In this document: positions 1 through 11,940 of the stretch, piece by piece
Position numbering within the stretch: the first letter of the stretch is position 1
Layout: every line of letters starts with the position of its first letter
From: Gelatoporia subvermispora B
Taxonomy: Eukaryota > Basidiomycota > Agaricomycetes > Polyporales > Gelatoporiaceae
Reading direction: 5' to 3'
DNA length: 64,000 nt
Assembly: GCA_000320605.2 (NCBI GenBank)
Contig: KB445792.1
Location: 1,555,581 to 1,619,580 of the forward strand
The notes under the pieces: model-generated
What the model saw: only the letters and a program-made list of their open reading frames with translations
What the model was told of the DNA's origin: nothing
The model's database searches: none
Translations under genes and position numbers: made by a program

Positions 1-488
1 ACTCCCAGTGTGACAGGACACTCAACGACTCTGTAGGCGTGGCACTGGCTGTTGCAGGGCAGATATTGCGTTCACTGGCTATGATACACGCTGGCTCGAG
101 TTTCTCACATATAGTCGCTTACCGGAAGTTAGACACACACATCCTTGTGACTAACGGGATCTACAGGCAAGCAATGGTTGATGATGGTAGAGTCTCCCGG
201 CTGATCACACCTTTCCAGGTGGTTCCGCCATCCATCATACACGGGCTTCTTCTACTGGGCTCTTGGCGCCCAACTGGTGCTACAGAATCCGATAAGCTTT
301 GTTGCCTTCGTCATAGTACTATGGAGATTCTTCTACTATCGCATCAAAGGTGAGTTGCTACACAATGTTGTAATTCGAAGATATACTGAAATTTGTCAGG
401 CGAGGAGAGCTCCCTCGTACGTTTCTTCGGGAACGACTATGTGGAATACCGCAAGCGAGTCGGCATATGGATACCGTTTATACGTTGA
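1..488 (+). CDS. STE14: Protein-S-isoprenylcysteine O-methyltransferase (STE14/ICMT), 5' partial
   Basis: This is the C-terminal part of the ER membrane enzyme that methylates the farnesylated cysteine of CaaX proteins such as Ras and a-type pheromones. Exons are <3-166, 219-349 and 400-488. The spliced product carries the family's hallmarks: a LVTNGIYR lead-in, then RHPSYTGFFYWALGAQ, hydrophobic membrane segments, and the terminal EESSLVRFFG...YRKRVG block ending in IPFIR. The N-terminal half lies outside the window. The first visible intron (167-218) starts with GC, not GT: the exon must end TAC AG and resume G TGG TTC CGC to keep Y-R-W-F-R-H-P. The gene is tail-to-tail with RPL9, about 210 bp away. 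Identity is confident; the exact left exon edge is not visible. Confidence 0.9.
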
Positions 489-700
489 TTTACATTGTAC
501 CGCATATATCAAGCAAGAACTGATAGCTTAGAATGCATGTGTGATTGGATGAAGCAGAGTATCGCTCATGTTGTCAGACACGTTCGCTCGCGAATTGCAT
601 GGGTTCCCCTAGGGCATGGAGGGTCATATTGCGACAACGTCAAGACGCATGCAGCTTTTGTATGATAGCACAATATAACAAAACGAAAACAGAACACCGC

Positions 701-1430
701 TCACTCCTGAACAATCGTACCCCGCTCCGACACGTAGACACCGTCCAGGAACTTACGGATATCCTTGTTCCGTACCCTGCAAACTCCCTGGATGCTCGCA
801 GCTGTGGGCCTACTTAGCCGACTCCAAGCTGAAACATGACGATACCACTCACCAGACTGCGAAACCATCTGGATGTCGTTACCCTCAAGGATAAGCTCGT
901 CCTTCTGCGCCTTCGACTCGGAGACCGTCACACCCTCGAGCATGTTGACATGGCGGACGATCTGGCGAAAAATGAGCCCTAGTAGATTAAGATACTCAGT
1001 TGCATACACACCTTCTCGCCCAAGAAGTTCCGGATTTCAAGAGCAGCACCGCTGTCCTGGATGATGCAGTTGATCGGGAAATGGGCGTACACAGCACGCA
1101 TCTTGTACTGGAAGCCCTGTATTTCGGTATCGGTCAGTCGCCTGGGCGAACCAAATTCGTGGACGCTCTTGCCTTGGTGACTCCAGTGATCATGTTGACG
1201 ATCAAGCTCTTGATCGTGCGCAAGCACGCGACGTGCTTACGACCGCCCTGCCAGACAGCAAGGGTCACCCGGTTGGTCTTGCCCTTCAGCAGCCGGATGT
1301 CCATGTCAATGTGGCGGACATTCTTGTTAAGAGTACCACGGGGGCCCTTGACAGTGATCAGGCGGGACTTGATGCTGACATCAACGCCCTCAGGAATGTC
1401 GAGCTCTTCGGTCTTGATAACGTCCCGCAT
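701..1430 (-). CDS. RPL9: 60S ribosomal protein L9 (uL6)
   Basis: Protein of the large ribosomal subunit near the factor-binding region. Exons on the minus strand are 1430-1173, 1116-1012, 961-853 and 801-701, giving 190 aa, the usual length for eukaryotic L9. It begins [20 protein letters not shown] and contains the two L6 folds, with TVKGPRGTL, the [10 protein letters not shown] segment, YAHFPINC and the conserved end [10 protein letters not shown]. The first intron (1117-1172) is GC-AG: exon 1 must end ACC AAG before GGC TTC CAG to give VTKGFQYKM. The start is the ATG at 1430, which matches the family's N-terminus. It is divergent from PCF11 and convergent with STE14. Confidence 0.97.
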
Positions 1431-2045
1431 CTACAAGTGGGTTCCACCGTCAGCACTCAAAGCACATCCAGTCATAGGTCGAGCAATCCATCGATTTCTG
1501 GCAAGTTCCTGATTCTGTTCCTCGACGAGCAGCATTTCCAGAGCCCAAAGAGATGATCCAAGACGTATTGATAGCGTAGACGGGCATACTCACCGTATAA
1601 CGAAGATCTTGAGGAGGGCGGCAAGGATTTGCGGTGCGGGAGGTTGTGTCTGTCGGTCGTTGTGCGCCTACTTTCCTTTCCGGGAACCGAAGGCTGCGTC
1701 AGAGCCTGGTAGGCGTCTGTCCCGGTCTAATTTCGGGGCCAGGCAGGGCCACGCAACCACCGGCGTCGGGGCTTGCGGAGTTTGAACGGGGTCCTCATTG
1801 TGCCACCGGGTGGGAACGAACGTCTCTCCAACTCTTCATCGTCGACGATCATCTGCTGTGCGCGCATTGTGCAGTCCATCTCCCAGTGTCTGCCGCAAGA
1901 CTGTGAGAGACAGTTAAGAAAGATCTTACCGACAACAGCCCTGCTTCCTCTGGTTTAAAGTGGCCATTAGCCGTCTCTCGTCGAGTCCACCATCGTCAGC
2001 CTCGTCTTTTTTAAGACCCTACGACAAGTCCGTTGAGTGGGCGCA
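1431..2045. promoter_or_regulatory. RPL9/PCF11 divergent intergenic region
   Basis: About 615 bp between two divergent starts, so it must carry both promoters and 5' leaders. I see no conserved ORF. Small ORFs on both strands lack coding character. No single core promoter motif stands out strongly enough to annotate. Confidence 0.5.
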
Positions 2046-4633
2046 ATGTCCCTCTATCCCCAAAGTCAGGCTTACAGCCAAGCACCGTACCCTGCACATG
2101 GATATGGTCAACCTGTTCCACCTCCAGCCGCATATCATTACCCTCCCCCGCCTGTGCAGCCCGTTTTCCATGTGGACCCATCGATATTCCGTCGTGATTA
2201 CATGACGCGTCTTAACGAACTAACAATAAACTCTAGGCCCGTTATTCAGAGTTTGTCCATGATTGCGCAGGATTTTACCCGCTACGCTGAGATCGTTGTG
2301 CAATGCATCGAGACGCATATACGAAGGGTGAGTCATCCATTCCTCCCTTGTCACAACAACCACAGCTTTCTCGGTGACTGGCTGGCTGGTTCCAACTGGA
2401 AGAGTTCGTAATAGTACAATTAGTCATGTACTTAGAGTAGTTTTGCTTGCTCGAGCAAAGACCGGCATCCGCAGGTTCTGGGGCCACCTCGGGTTGGTGC
2501 TAGCTACGCACAGCGTCGATGCCCAAGCCCAATGCCCAAGGAACATGTGAGAACTGTCGCAGCTTGTTGCGGCTCCCCATTTTGTTGCCCGTCTCCCCTC
2601 TCTTTGCAATGATCTTATCCGTGCCACGGAATGCTGACTAATCGCTTGTATCGCTTTTGGCGCTGTTCAGGTTCCCGCATGGATGAAGCTGCCGGCGTTC
2701 TATTTGCTCGACGCTATCTCCAAGAATGTCTATGACCCATACGCTCGATACTTCACTCCCGTTGTGGTTCAGTTGTTCCTTGAAACATATGAGCAGGTTG
2801 ACCAAGATACTCGCCGCAAGATGGAGGAGATGCTCTTGACATGGCGGACAGGTGCGCCTAACGGTAGAGAGCTCTTTGGTGTTGTACCCCAGGTTGCTAT
2901 CGAACGACAAATATGGTCCGGAGACCAGACCACTGCTGTAAGTTCTTTCTCGCATCGAAATCGCACGACTTATCTGAAGTTGTTCCAGTCATCGAGTAGG
3001 CACCCGAGTACTTCGACAGGCATCTCTGCTGGGCAAGTACTAAGTGAACTAGACTTTGTTCTCGGCCAGCGCGAGCGCGCACTCCAGTCCAATTCATACG
3101 ACAAGACCGCTCAAAATCATGTTGCCGTCTTGCAGCAGGTGTGTGTGTATCATGTCATACATCTCACCCTACTCAATCCTGCCGCAGCTGCGTAAACTAG
3201 TCCAGGCAGGCGTGTCTCAGCCGGAGCTAAGTCAAATCCTCAATCAACTGCGCGCTTTAGCCCCGCCGGCGGCGGTCTCGTCTCAACCTTCGCCGCCCCC
3301 TGCTGCGATTCCCTCGTATTCACAGCCCCCGTTCGCAGCTCCTGTACCTGCAGCCTATCCAGGCCCTGCAGACCATGTGACCCACCCTGCGCAAGTCCAG
3401 TCCCCACAATCTCCGTACCCATCAACGTTTGATGGACTCAAACACGAGCCCGTTGAGCTTCCGGCACTGACGTCTCAGACTTTACCAACACCCACAGCGG
3501 CGCCAGCAGCTTCGGCGGCTCCACCACTCGTCGTTAACAATATCACCAATCTATACAATGCACTTCTCAAGGCAGGTGTCGTCTCCGCAAGCGCTACGCC
3601 GACGGGTGCAGGTGCGACGGCTAAAGCGGAAGAGGCTACCGAGAATGTAGACCCCGCCCGTGCTGCTGCGAGGGAACACAGAAAGAAGGTTCTCTCTCAG
3701 AAAGTGAAGTTGACGAGCACTGATATCAACAAGTAAGTTGACTGCACACAATATCTTTCTAGAGTTGCTAATCGTGTACGTAACAGACAACGATCGGAGA
3801 TCGTCCACTTCCTCTACCAACGCCTCCCAACGCAGTGCAAACAGTGTGGCATTCGCTTCCCGGAAGGATCTACGGCAAAGAAGAATATGGAAGATCACAT
3901 GGACATGCACTTCAGGCAGAATCGTAAGGCTGGTCAGGCAGTAGGCCGCGGACATAGTCGAAGCTGGTTTGTTAGCGTAGAGGTGAGTATTTCTTCGTCG
4001 ACCGGTTATTCATGTATACTAATTTCAATCCAGGATTGGACACACGATGGTGCAATCGATGGTAAAGGCAAGGGTCGTGCCAATGGCTCTCGACTAGTGA
4101 CCTCGAGTGCAGCGCAGGCCGCGGAAACCGCGCAGCGTGAGGCTGAACTGCGTGCCATGTTCGTCGTTGTGCCTCCAGGGGATGAGGCAAAGTCGATATC
4201 GTGTCCGATCTGTAAGGAGCCGCTCAAGTCGGAGTTCATGGAGGACGACGAGGAGTGGGTGTGGCAGAACGCGGTGCGGAAGGACGACAAGGTACGCGCC
4301 AGCTCCTCCCCTTGTGCTCGACCGCCCGCTGATCGCGCCCGTCAATCACAGATCTATCATGCAACATGCCATGCGGAGGCGTTAGCGAGCAAGACGAGCC
4401 TGGCTGTGCGTTTGAGGAACGAGGTGTCGAGCCGGAGCCGCTCGCTCACTCCTGAGAGGCGCATGCGCACGACGCCGCCGCGGGTGGCGATCCCACTCGA
4501 TGGTGGGGCCAAGGTTCCCGGGTCGCCGTCTGGGTCGCCTGCACGGTCGAGCACGAAACGCAAGGCAGAGGATGACGAGACATCTGGTGAACGGACCCCA
4601 CCTACTAAGAAGCTCGCGGCCGAGCCCGCATAG
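2046..4633 (+). CDS. PCF11: mRNA cleavage factor IA subunit PCF11
   Basis: Links the RNA polymerase II CTD to 3'-end cleavage and transcription termination. Exons: 2046-2327, 2671-2937, 2989-3138, 3188-3732, 3787-3982, 4034-4291 and 4352-4633 (659 aa, typical for the family). Seen in order: a P/Y-rich N-terminus; a CTD-interacting domain (about residues 16-150: LNELTINSRPVI, YAEIVVQCIETHIRR, WMKLPAFYLLDAISKNV); a P/A/Q-rich linker; a first zinc finger (CKQCGIRF...HMDMHF, about 430-455) followed by RSWFVSVEDW; and a second zinc finger (CPIC near 537, CHAE near 572). The end is S/P/K-rich. The first intron (2328-2670) is 343 nt, far longer than any other found here. The start is the first in-frame ATG before the conserved domain. 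Confidence 0.95.
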
Positions 4634-5216
4634 TCGCGTAGCTGGCTATGTGAGTCATGGGCCGATGAGTGGTTGATGTCCATAGAGCGCTAGTGGTTCC
4701 GTGTTCGATTGAGATAGGTTTTTTATCATTAATTGTCTAGTTACGTTCCGAGTGCATTGTATTGTATACGCATCATACATTGGCAAGCAGCTCACCTTCT
4801 GAACATGTCCTGCGTGATGAGTGACTCGATGACTCCCAAGAGACCCCAGCGAGAAAAGAGGTGAGGGGGTTGCCAAACGGTTCGCTAAGCGTAATGATAC
4901 AAGCGCCCAACGCGTGATGGACGCGGTTGTGCCGCCGCTAAGTTGGGACCAAGTTCGCGATTGATCGGCGAACCGCACCCCATTTTCAACGCTCTTGTCT
5001 TCAAATCATCTTTCTTGCCTGCTGGTTCATACTCTCTGATTCGCGATCTTATCCTGGTGAGTCCTATCGTCTGACTAACTGTGACTTGTAGCGTCCCAGC
5101 TGTGCGCATCATAACGTCTGAGCATACTAGTAAGTACATACGTGAGGCTTCCCAGCTTCCATGCTACCCTGGATCTCACATAGTCCGTTCATTCTGAAGT
5201 ACTGGGTAACGACTAT
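4634..5216. other. Intergenic, no gene seen
   Basis: Holds the PCF11 3' end and the promoter of the downstream PIN-domain gene. A T-run (TTTTTT near 4720) follows the PCF11 stop. I recognise nothing else. Confidence 0.5.
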
Positions 5217-6588
5217 ATGACCGTGGCCATGGCTTCTGCTTCACAATCTTTAAACGGGGACGATGCGACACAGCGCATTTACGAGGCGGCGAATGATGTT
5301 GAAATGCAGGTGCGCGCTTAGCCTCCGAACGTTTTAGATGTGTCCGGTATGAACATACAGCTAGGATGCATTTCCAACGCAAAGCAACTACTTGATCATC
5401 GACACCAATGTACTCATTGACCAGCTGGATGTCATCAAGAAATTTAGCAAGGACCTCGAGGAGCTCGCGGCACAAGTGCTCATTCTCATTCCGAGTGTAG
5501 TTGTTTCTGAATTAGACGGGTACGTTCGAACTCTTCGTCATCATGTTTATACGAATAGTGCACATATAACGGTTTTCCTCAAGCCTTAAGCGTAAGGTTG
5601 ATCTAGGTTGGCAAGCAAATCGGGCTACATCGTGGATACTAGAGAAAGTGAAGGAGCCACGCTCCGTCAAGGTACAAGCAATCCGAGAGATACCCAGAGC
5701 GCCGACGTACGCCTCCGACGTGATCCGCGAAAATGACCTCGCCATACGCGACTGTTGCATATTTTTCCAGCAGCAGGGTGGACACGTCGTACTGCTGAGC
5801 CGCGACAAGAACCTATGCATCGAATGCGTGAAAGAGAGTGAGTGTACGCGAGATTGTATGTCCGGGTGGACATCAATTACTGACATGTACTTGCAGACAT
5901 ACGCACGATCTCTCCCCCTGGGTCCGGACGAAGTTGGTCGAGCCGCGAACTTGCCCGTGCGCTATGGCCACCAGATAATCCGATACTATCAAGCTTCACT
6001 GCAAATGACCAGCGGTACTCGTACAAGCCGTCACGCGCATCTGGCTCGAGGCGGATTGGACAGACAGTGGCGCCAACGCCCGAGGAAGACGACGGGATGG
6101 ATATCGACGACGACGGCGGTGCAGCACCGCCTAAAGAAGAGGTGCTCGAACCACTACACGCGTTAGACGCGCTGCACCTTCAAATGATCGATCACTTCAC
6201 GAATGTACTGCGCGACATTGCGGCGCGGGTACGATCGCAGAGCGGCGAGCAAACCCCACCACCACAAACGCTCTCGCAGCACGCGCCAGGATACCTGCGC
6301 AAGCCGTGCAGGCAGTGGACGATCGATGACTGCCTGGCGTACCTCGGGACAAAGAAGCGGCTGAGAGAGCAGAGCGCGGATGTGCGGACGTTCTGGTGCC
6401 GGCGGAACGAATCGCGAGGGTGGCGGAGAGGCCAGGACTGGACGTCGGCGCAGTGGGCGCTGAGCCTGCGTGCGTTGCAGGAGGTCGGGACGCAGTTCCA
6501 GGACGGGTGGCTGCTGGGCTCACTAGAGGTACTGGCGCCACACTTGGAAGAGGTGTTCGCGACGCCGATGCGGCCCACGGGGATGTAG
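5217..6588 (+). CDS. SWT1: PIN-domain endoribonuclease, SWT1-like
   Basis: Homologue of the nuclear mRNP quality-control endonuclease Swt1. Exons: 5217-5309, 5365-5519, 5584-5837 and 5897-6588 (397 aa). The PIN domain spans about residues 38-165 and shows its acidic active-site positions: YLIIDTNVLID, VVSELDG, ENDLAIRDCC and LLSRDKNLC. The KGQA-type segment is PRSVKVQAIREI. A D/E-rich linker precedes a C-terminal helical domain (LHLQMIDHFTNVLRDIA). The acceptor of intron 1 is CTAG at 5361-5364, not the CAG four bases upstream: only this choice gives DAFPTQSNYLIIDTN in frame. Two in-frame ATGs (5217 and 5229) are possible starts. The fold is certain; Swt1 orthology is likely. Confidence 0.85.
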
Positions 6589-7218
6589 CTCGGGCGTACG
6601 GCGGTCAAGTCACGGGACGTCGGTCGGAGCGTGGGCAGTGTTTCTACTGCGGAGGATTTTTGGGACACCAGGCCCCTGAAGGCCTGACAGGAGGCTAAGA
6701 CTGGGCTATTATTGTGCGTGAGCAAGTATGAGGCTCGGGGACACGTCCGGACAAGGCGAGGGAGGCGTGTGATAAGACGCGGGGCACACACACGGGCCCA
6801 TGCATGCCTGGGTGGGGGATCTGCGCCACTGACGGCGAGGGCCCTGCTCCCTTGCTGCCACGAACGTTCGCTGGAGGTATTACACTGTAGTAATAGCGAG
6901 TAGCTGGCCTGCGCGTGCAGAGTATGTCTTAACCAGGGGGCTCACGTGCGGGTTGCCGAATTTGTGCCGAGAGGGATATCGGATACTGCGCAGTTGTTAT
7001 TTCCTGATAAGTTAGTCCGAGAAGCATTGCCACTTTCCGCAAGAGATAGGCGCCGGGGGTAGTAGTAGTCTCGCCTGGAATTGCACAGTCCCTCTCCCAG
7101 GCAGAGCCCTGTCCATCTTTTCATCTTCCCCGGGCCTCCTCCACTTCCTTCTTATTCCCTCACCACGCATCCTTTTCTTTCCTTCTCGCCCCGCCTCCCT
7201 CTCCGGACGCATGACCCC
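6589..7218. promoter_or_regulatory. Intergenic region with CT-rich leader of the GT32 gene
   Basis: No gene is seen. Positions 7111-7206 form a strongly pyrimidine-rich tract directly upstream of the next start, typical of fungal core promoters and 5' leaders. An out-of-frame ATG at 7211 overlaps the annotated start at 7219 and could act as an upstream ORF that lowers translation. Confidence 0.5.
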
Positions 7219-8866
7219 ATGTTTCGTCGACGAACAGTCCATGTCCTCCTCTGCCTCCTCGCCACCATCCTCGTCGGCACCGTCCTCGTCCTCTCCTCCA
7301 TCTCGTACTACCTCGCCATAGATAATGCTGCATACATCACAGAATCAGAGCTTGGTCTCGCTCTCAACGTGTCTGCACCCCTCAATGTCTCGGTCCATGA
7401 CAGACCAGAACGCATACCCCGTATCATCCACCAGACCTGGAAGTCCGAAACCATGCCCCCGAAGTGGGTCAACGTCTCTCAAGGCTGTCGCGACATGATG
7501 CCAGACTAGTGCGTAGCGTGTGTTCCTTCGTCCTCGCAACGCTCTGACGCGTCCCTGCAGCGAATACAAACTCTGGACAGACGCCTCGGCGCGCGAGTTC
7601 ATCGCAGAGGAGTATCCGTGGTTCCTCGATACCTTTGACGGTTATACATACCCCATTCAGCGCGCAGACGCCATTCGCTACTTCATCCTTTATCACTATG
7701 GGGGCATTTACATGGACCTCGATATCGGATGCCTCCAGCGGATGGATCCCCTTCTCGTATACCCCGTCATTCTCGCCAAAACCATCCCAGTCGGTGTCTC
7801 CAACGACCTCATTTTCGCCGAAAAGGGACACCCGTTCATGGCGCAGACGATCCACAACCTCATTGCCTTTGACTACTCGTGGGTGTTGAACTACCCCACC
7901 GTGATGTTCAGCACTGGGCCTATGTTCCTTTCCGCTCAATACGGCTATTACACCTCGACCCATCCGCCCATGCCGGATCTGCCTGGCGGAGAAGTTCGCG
8001 TCCTTCCAAAGTCCCTCTACGGCAAGAACGCAAAGCCCGGAGAGGCACCGCACTCCTTCTTCAGCCACTTTTATGGTAGCAGCTGGCATGCGGACGACGC
8101 TGCCTTCATCGGCTTCCTCGCGAAGTGGGGCAAAGGCCTCATGTGGGTGGGCCTCGTCGTGTTTGTCTACGGCGTAGTTCGTCTGGCGCTGGCGCCGAGT
8201 TCGAAGCAGCGCAATTATAGCCTCAGGCGCGTTGGGAACTACGAGGTTCTCATGCCACGGTGGACACAGAGGAATGGCAGATGGTACCTCGACCTCGGTT
8301 GGTTCGCCCTCCCCGCCTCAGGCACATCCACTCAACCCACGTCGCCCATCTCCCTCCCGAGCGACGCGTCCTCGGACGTCGACGACGTCCCCCTCCTCCC
8401 TGTCTCATTCAGCTCGCGAGCCGTATCCCCCGCCCCTTCAGAAGCCAGCACCATTGACTGCATCTCGACGTCGCATGCGCCGGGAAGCCGGGCCGTTGAT
8501 GTTGTTCGGCGTGCGGGTAGTCATGTCATGTCCAGCCTCTTCGGCACGCCGACGGAGCCAGACGCCCCCAGCACACCGTCGCGCGCACGCCGGCCACAAC
8601 GGCGGAGCCGCGGCGTGCTGTTCTTCCTCCCCGCGTTCACATCCTCGCCGCACATCGAGCTGCCGCAAGAGCGGGCACGGCCCCCACGCAGCGAGGCGTA
8701 CGCGCCCGTGCTATACCCCCCGGAGAAGCAGCGCTATGCTGCGGACCTCGAACGCGCGGGGTTGATGCCCACGCTAGGCGCGGAGATTCCCGAGCACGGG
8801 CGGTCGCGCGCGGGGAGTGCGGCGGGCTCGTCGGCGTCGGAGGGCCCCAGCAACACACACGCGTGA
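7219..8866 (+). CDS. GT32 family alpha-mannosyltransferase, SUR1/OCH1-like
   Basis: Probable Golgi type II membrane mannosyltransferase, in the family of the inositol-phosphoceramide mannosyltransferases (SUR1/CSH1) and Och1. Exons: 7219-7508 and 7561-8866 (531 aa). Seen: one N-terminal membrane segment (about residues 7-33), then RIPRIIHQTWKS, YEYKLWTDASAREFI, IQRADAIRYFILYHYGG and the sugar-nucleotide DXD in IYMDLDIGC (about residue 150), then SNDLIFAEKGHPF. A second hydrophobic segment lies near 287-310 (LMWVGLVVFVYGVVRLAL), as in SUR1-type enzymes. Beyond it is an unusually long S/P/R-rich tail of about 200 residues with no recognisable domain. Convergent with the MFS gene. The acceptor sugar lipid or glycan cannot be told from sequence. 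Confidence 0.88.
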
Positions 8867-9578
8867 CTGCGCGTTGTGGTGGAGCCCGCCCCCGAGGTAG
8901 AGGAGGATGCGGAGAGGCGCGATAGACGTGTGCTCCCCGGCAAGTACTTTTTCTCACTCCTGGGACTGCGGGGACGCATACATACATGGCGCACGCCGCG
9001 ATTGCTTATTTATTTCTCTGTTTGTTTGCATGGGAGGCCGGGCACCGCGTATACCCCAGCTGCTTCAGACGCTGTTCTCTATAACGCTTCGTCGTACAGT
9101 CCTTCCTGCATTGCTCGTACCCATATTCGTGGCAGGCCAAAAGATACAGTAACACAACGTAGTCCACCACATAGTTCAACCTACATTCGCATATTCGCAT
9201 GGATTTTTTCTAGTTCACTGGGAATGTGTGCCGTACTGTGAGAGCGCGAAGGTTTCTCCTGACGGACCAGAGGAAGGACTATCACCCAAGATCCGCGATA
9301 GCAGTGTACGCCGGCCCACGTTCGTCCGCGCAGAGGGGCCAGGGCCAAAAATATACCTTCCTACTCCTGAACGGGCCGTGCTACTTCATGGAAGTTCACC
9401 CTGCAAGGGATTTCACAAGCTAGATAATATAGAGCAACCAATAGCGAAAACATAAGTTAAGGGATATGCAATGCAGATGACGTGTGAAACACATGTCCGT
9501 CTTCCTTTGGTTCCTTCCCCTCCAGTATACTATGATGGTACGATATGTGCACGCTATGAGTTTGGCGCAGTGACGAAT
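8867..9578. other. Intergenic between convergent genes
   Basis: Contains the 3' ends of the GT32 and MFS transcripts. Small ORFs only. I see no structured element. Confidence 0.5.
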
Positions 9579-11519
9579 TCACTCCGCCTTGCGCCTGGCC
9601 ACACTTCTCATGCCAGCCGAGAGCGCAAACATGGCGACTGCGCTGACCGCATACGTCAGGGACGGGCCTACCGTCCAGTATGAGGCACACGCTAGATAAA
9701 GTCTGTCAGCTGGACGCAGACCAAAGGCATCGCAGACGACATACCGAGCAGTGGACCAATTGCACGGCCAAGCTGGCCGGACGAGCGGAAGCGCCCCAAG
9801 GCGGTGCCCTTTGCGAGCTGCGGGTGTTCCTCCTTCGCCTTTCCGTCCGCGTCCACCTGCTCGTCGCATTGTACGCTCGCGGACGCCGTCAGCGAGTTCA
9901 CGACCGTCGCGCTCGTGAAGGCCATGCACACCGCGGCGCCCTGGAGCAGCCGCACAGACGCGACCGGCCCCATGCGAGGCACAAGCGCGAGGAGCACAAG
10001 TCCGATCGCGCATGTCGAGATTCCGCGACGTGCCATGTTCACCTCGCCGACCTTGGGCAGCGCGCGGCGTACATAGCCTCCTTGCAGCAGTGCACTGATG
10101 ATGCCGATGGAGCCGATCAGGGCGCCATTCTGCTTGTTGTTCCAATCGAACACTGGGCAGAGCGGAGTTGTCAAGTGGGCGTGGTGCAAGAAGTGGAGAG
10201 GGCTCACAGTCAAATGTAAGGAATGTCAGCGTGAACTCGACACCCGAGAATACTCCCAGGAACAGGAAATGCAGCCTGCGCAGTGTCTTGAGCATATTGA
10301 GCCGCTGCTCCACGCTTTGCGCTCGCGTGAGCTTGCTTGCAGACCCGTTGGACACGCCATTTGCCTTCCCATTGCTCGTTCCGTTTGCAGCGCCATTGCT
10401 CCTCTGCTTCTCAGAGGGGTCGACAGGTGCTTTCTTCCCTCGTGTCTCCGGGAGTGCAATCATGAGGAATGCAGTTTCTGCCACCAGAAGTACCAGCGTG
10501 ATTAGTGCGGGTGTGGCGTAGACATTCCATTGTGTCCCTGTAGTCTCCAGGGTCGATGGAATAGGCTTGGATGCAAAGTAGGCTCCAATAGGAGGGCCGA
10601 TGCAGAAGCATATAGCAAAAGCGATTCCAACGTGCGCGAGAGCTTTGGAACGGTTGGCTGGAGTCGTTATATCGGAAAGGATGGCACTGTCAGGGTATCA
10701 TGAGCTCAGGTTGGACTCGAGAACTATCGATGTCATTCACATAGCTAGTTGCACGTTCCCTTCACTCAGTCCTCCGATGACTCGAGACAGAAGATATGTG
10801 GCAAACGTCGTGGACTTGAGCCAACTAGGACAATCTCAGCGGCAAGGTCGTTAACCCCTGACTTGTCACGTACACAACGGCCGACAGAATATTGCCAATC
10901 ATTGTTAGCAGGAGAACACGTTTCCGCCCATACTTGTCACTGAGCGAGCCTATCTTCGGAGAGATGAACCTGAACCCCAATGTGAACGCAAGTCGAACGT
11001 GCATGGGCTAACGAACGTACCATTGCAGGACCCTGCACAAGCACCGGCATATCCTCAGCTTCCGGTGAGATCATCCACTACGTATACACGCACGAGAACA
11101 CGGAGCCCATCAGTCCGCCTGGGTCGGCATATCAGTACATATGTGTATGACCAGTATATGCACACAAACTCACCAAGCAGAACGATATCCCATCTCTGCG
11201 GATTGGACTTCGGTTCATAGAAGAGGCCTCGGATAGATGATACAAGATATAGAGTTCGTGACAAGAACCCTGAAGGGTCCGATACTTCTCGCTGCAAGGG
11301 TGGCCTTCAGAACATGTGTTTGGAACGTCGGACATGGTGCTTGCCTTCGTGTACCATTCAATGATTCGGGGGAAGAGAGGCAGAGGAATGGTGAACGCTG
11401 TGGCGCCAGTATGGTTAGTCTGGTTCTGGTAGACTCTAGCAAGTCGCGCATCGCGCGTACCACACACCAAAGAGATCGAGCACCAGCGAGAGGAACACGA
11501 CGCGTTCGACCTTGCCCAT
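9579..11519 (-). CDS. MFS transporter (TetA/MFSD10-like)
   Basis: Membrane transporter with about 12 helices; the substrate is not predictable. Ten exons on the minus strand: 11519-11468, 11397-11345, 11291-11174, 11118-11088, 11032-11021, 10969-10874, 10824-10741, 10686-10208, 10152-9745 and 9691-9579 (481 aa). Seen: the cytoplasmic motif LSDKYGRKR between helices 2 and 3, then GGLSEGNVQLA, RSKALAHVGIAFAICF, an N/G/S-rich central loop after PETRGK, and the C-terminal half with IGSIGIISALLQGGYVRR. Exon 5 is a 12-nt microexon needed to read VVLQWFISPKIG. The intron at 11292-11344 is GC-AG (TAC ACG AAG before CGA GAA GTA). RNA data should confirm the microexon. Confidence 0.88.
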
Positions 11520-11940
11520 GATGGCGGATGAGGGCTTGGGTGGCTGGAGAGGGACGGTGCAGAGATGGAACCTGGTTTAGCTGCGGCGCTGAGCAGTGGC
11601 CACGTCTCATGGCTACGACGGACGCCGTGAGTTTATGAACCCATCATAACTCCATGGATTATGCGTGAAACAGCGTATCGGTGCCGTCCGTGCGAGAATT
11701 ATATGTCGCTCAGTGTGTGCGGGAATCAGGTTGCTTCACTCTACCGGCGGGTCTCACAGCCCCGATGTCGGTAGGCACAGGTATACTCACACGCTACAGG
11801 CGGGAGTCTCAAGGATACAGGCACTTTACACGGGAAACGGACAACTGTGGGTACATTTTGGGTCAAATCTCCCTCTCATTTGTACATACACCTGTGTGCA
11901 CCGTCAGTGCCACGTCAGTAAGATTCCACACCGGGGCGCT
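11520..11940. other. Intergenic region upstream of the MFS gene
   Basis: Holds the MFS promoter on the minus strand and the PUS7 3' region. I see no conserved ORF or RNA gene. Confidence 0.45.

Noticed and set aside
2328..2670. Box C/D or H/ACA snoRNA inside the long PCF11 intron
   Set aside because: No RTGATGA box with a matching CTGA, and no ACA with paired hairpins could be found by eye. Left as an open question only.
4640..4725. tRNA-like box: GTGTTCGATTGAG followed by a T-run after PCF11
   Set aside because: The B-box lacks the final CC, no matching A-box spacing or cloverleaf could be built, and the T-run alone is common at 3' ends.
5310..5390. Apparent frameshift between exon 1 and the PIN domain of the SWT1-like gene when the CAG acceptor at 5358-5360 is used
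   Set aside because: The acceptor four bases downstream (TAG at 5362-5364) restores the frame and gives DAFPTQSNYLIIDTN, so no frameshift is needed.
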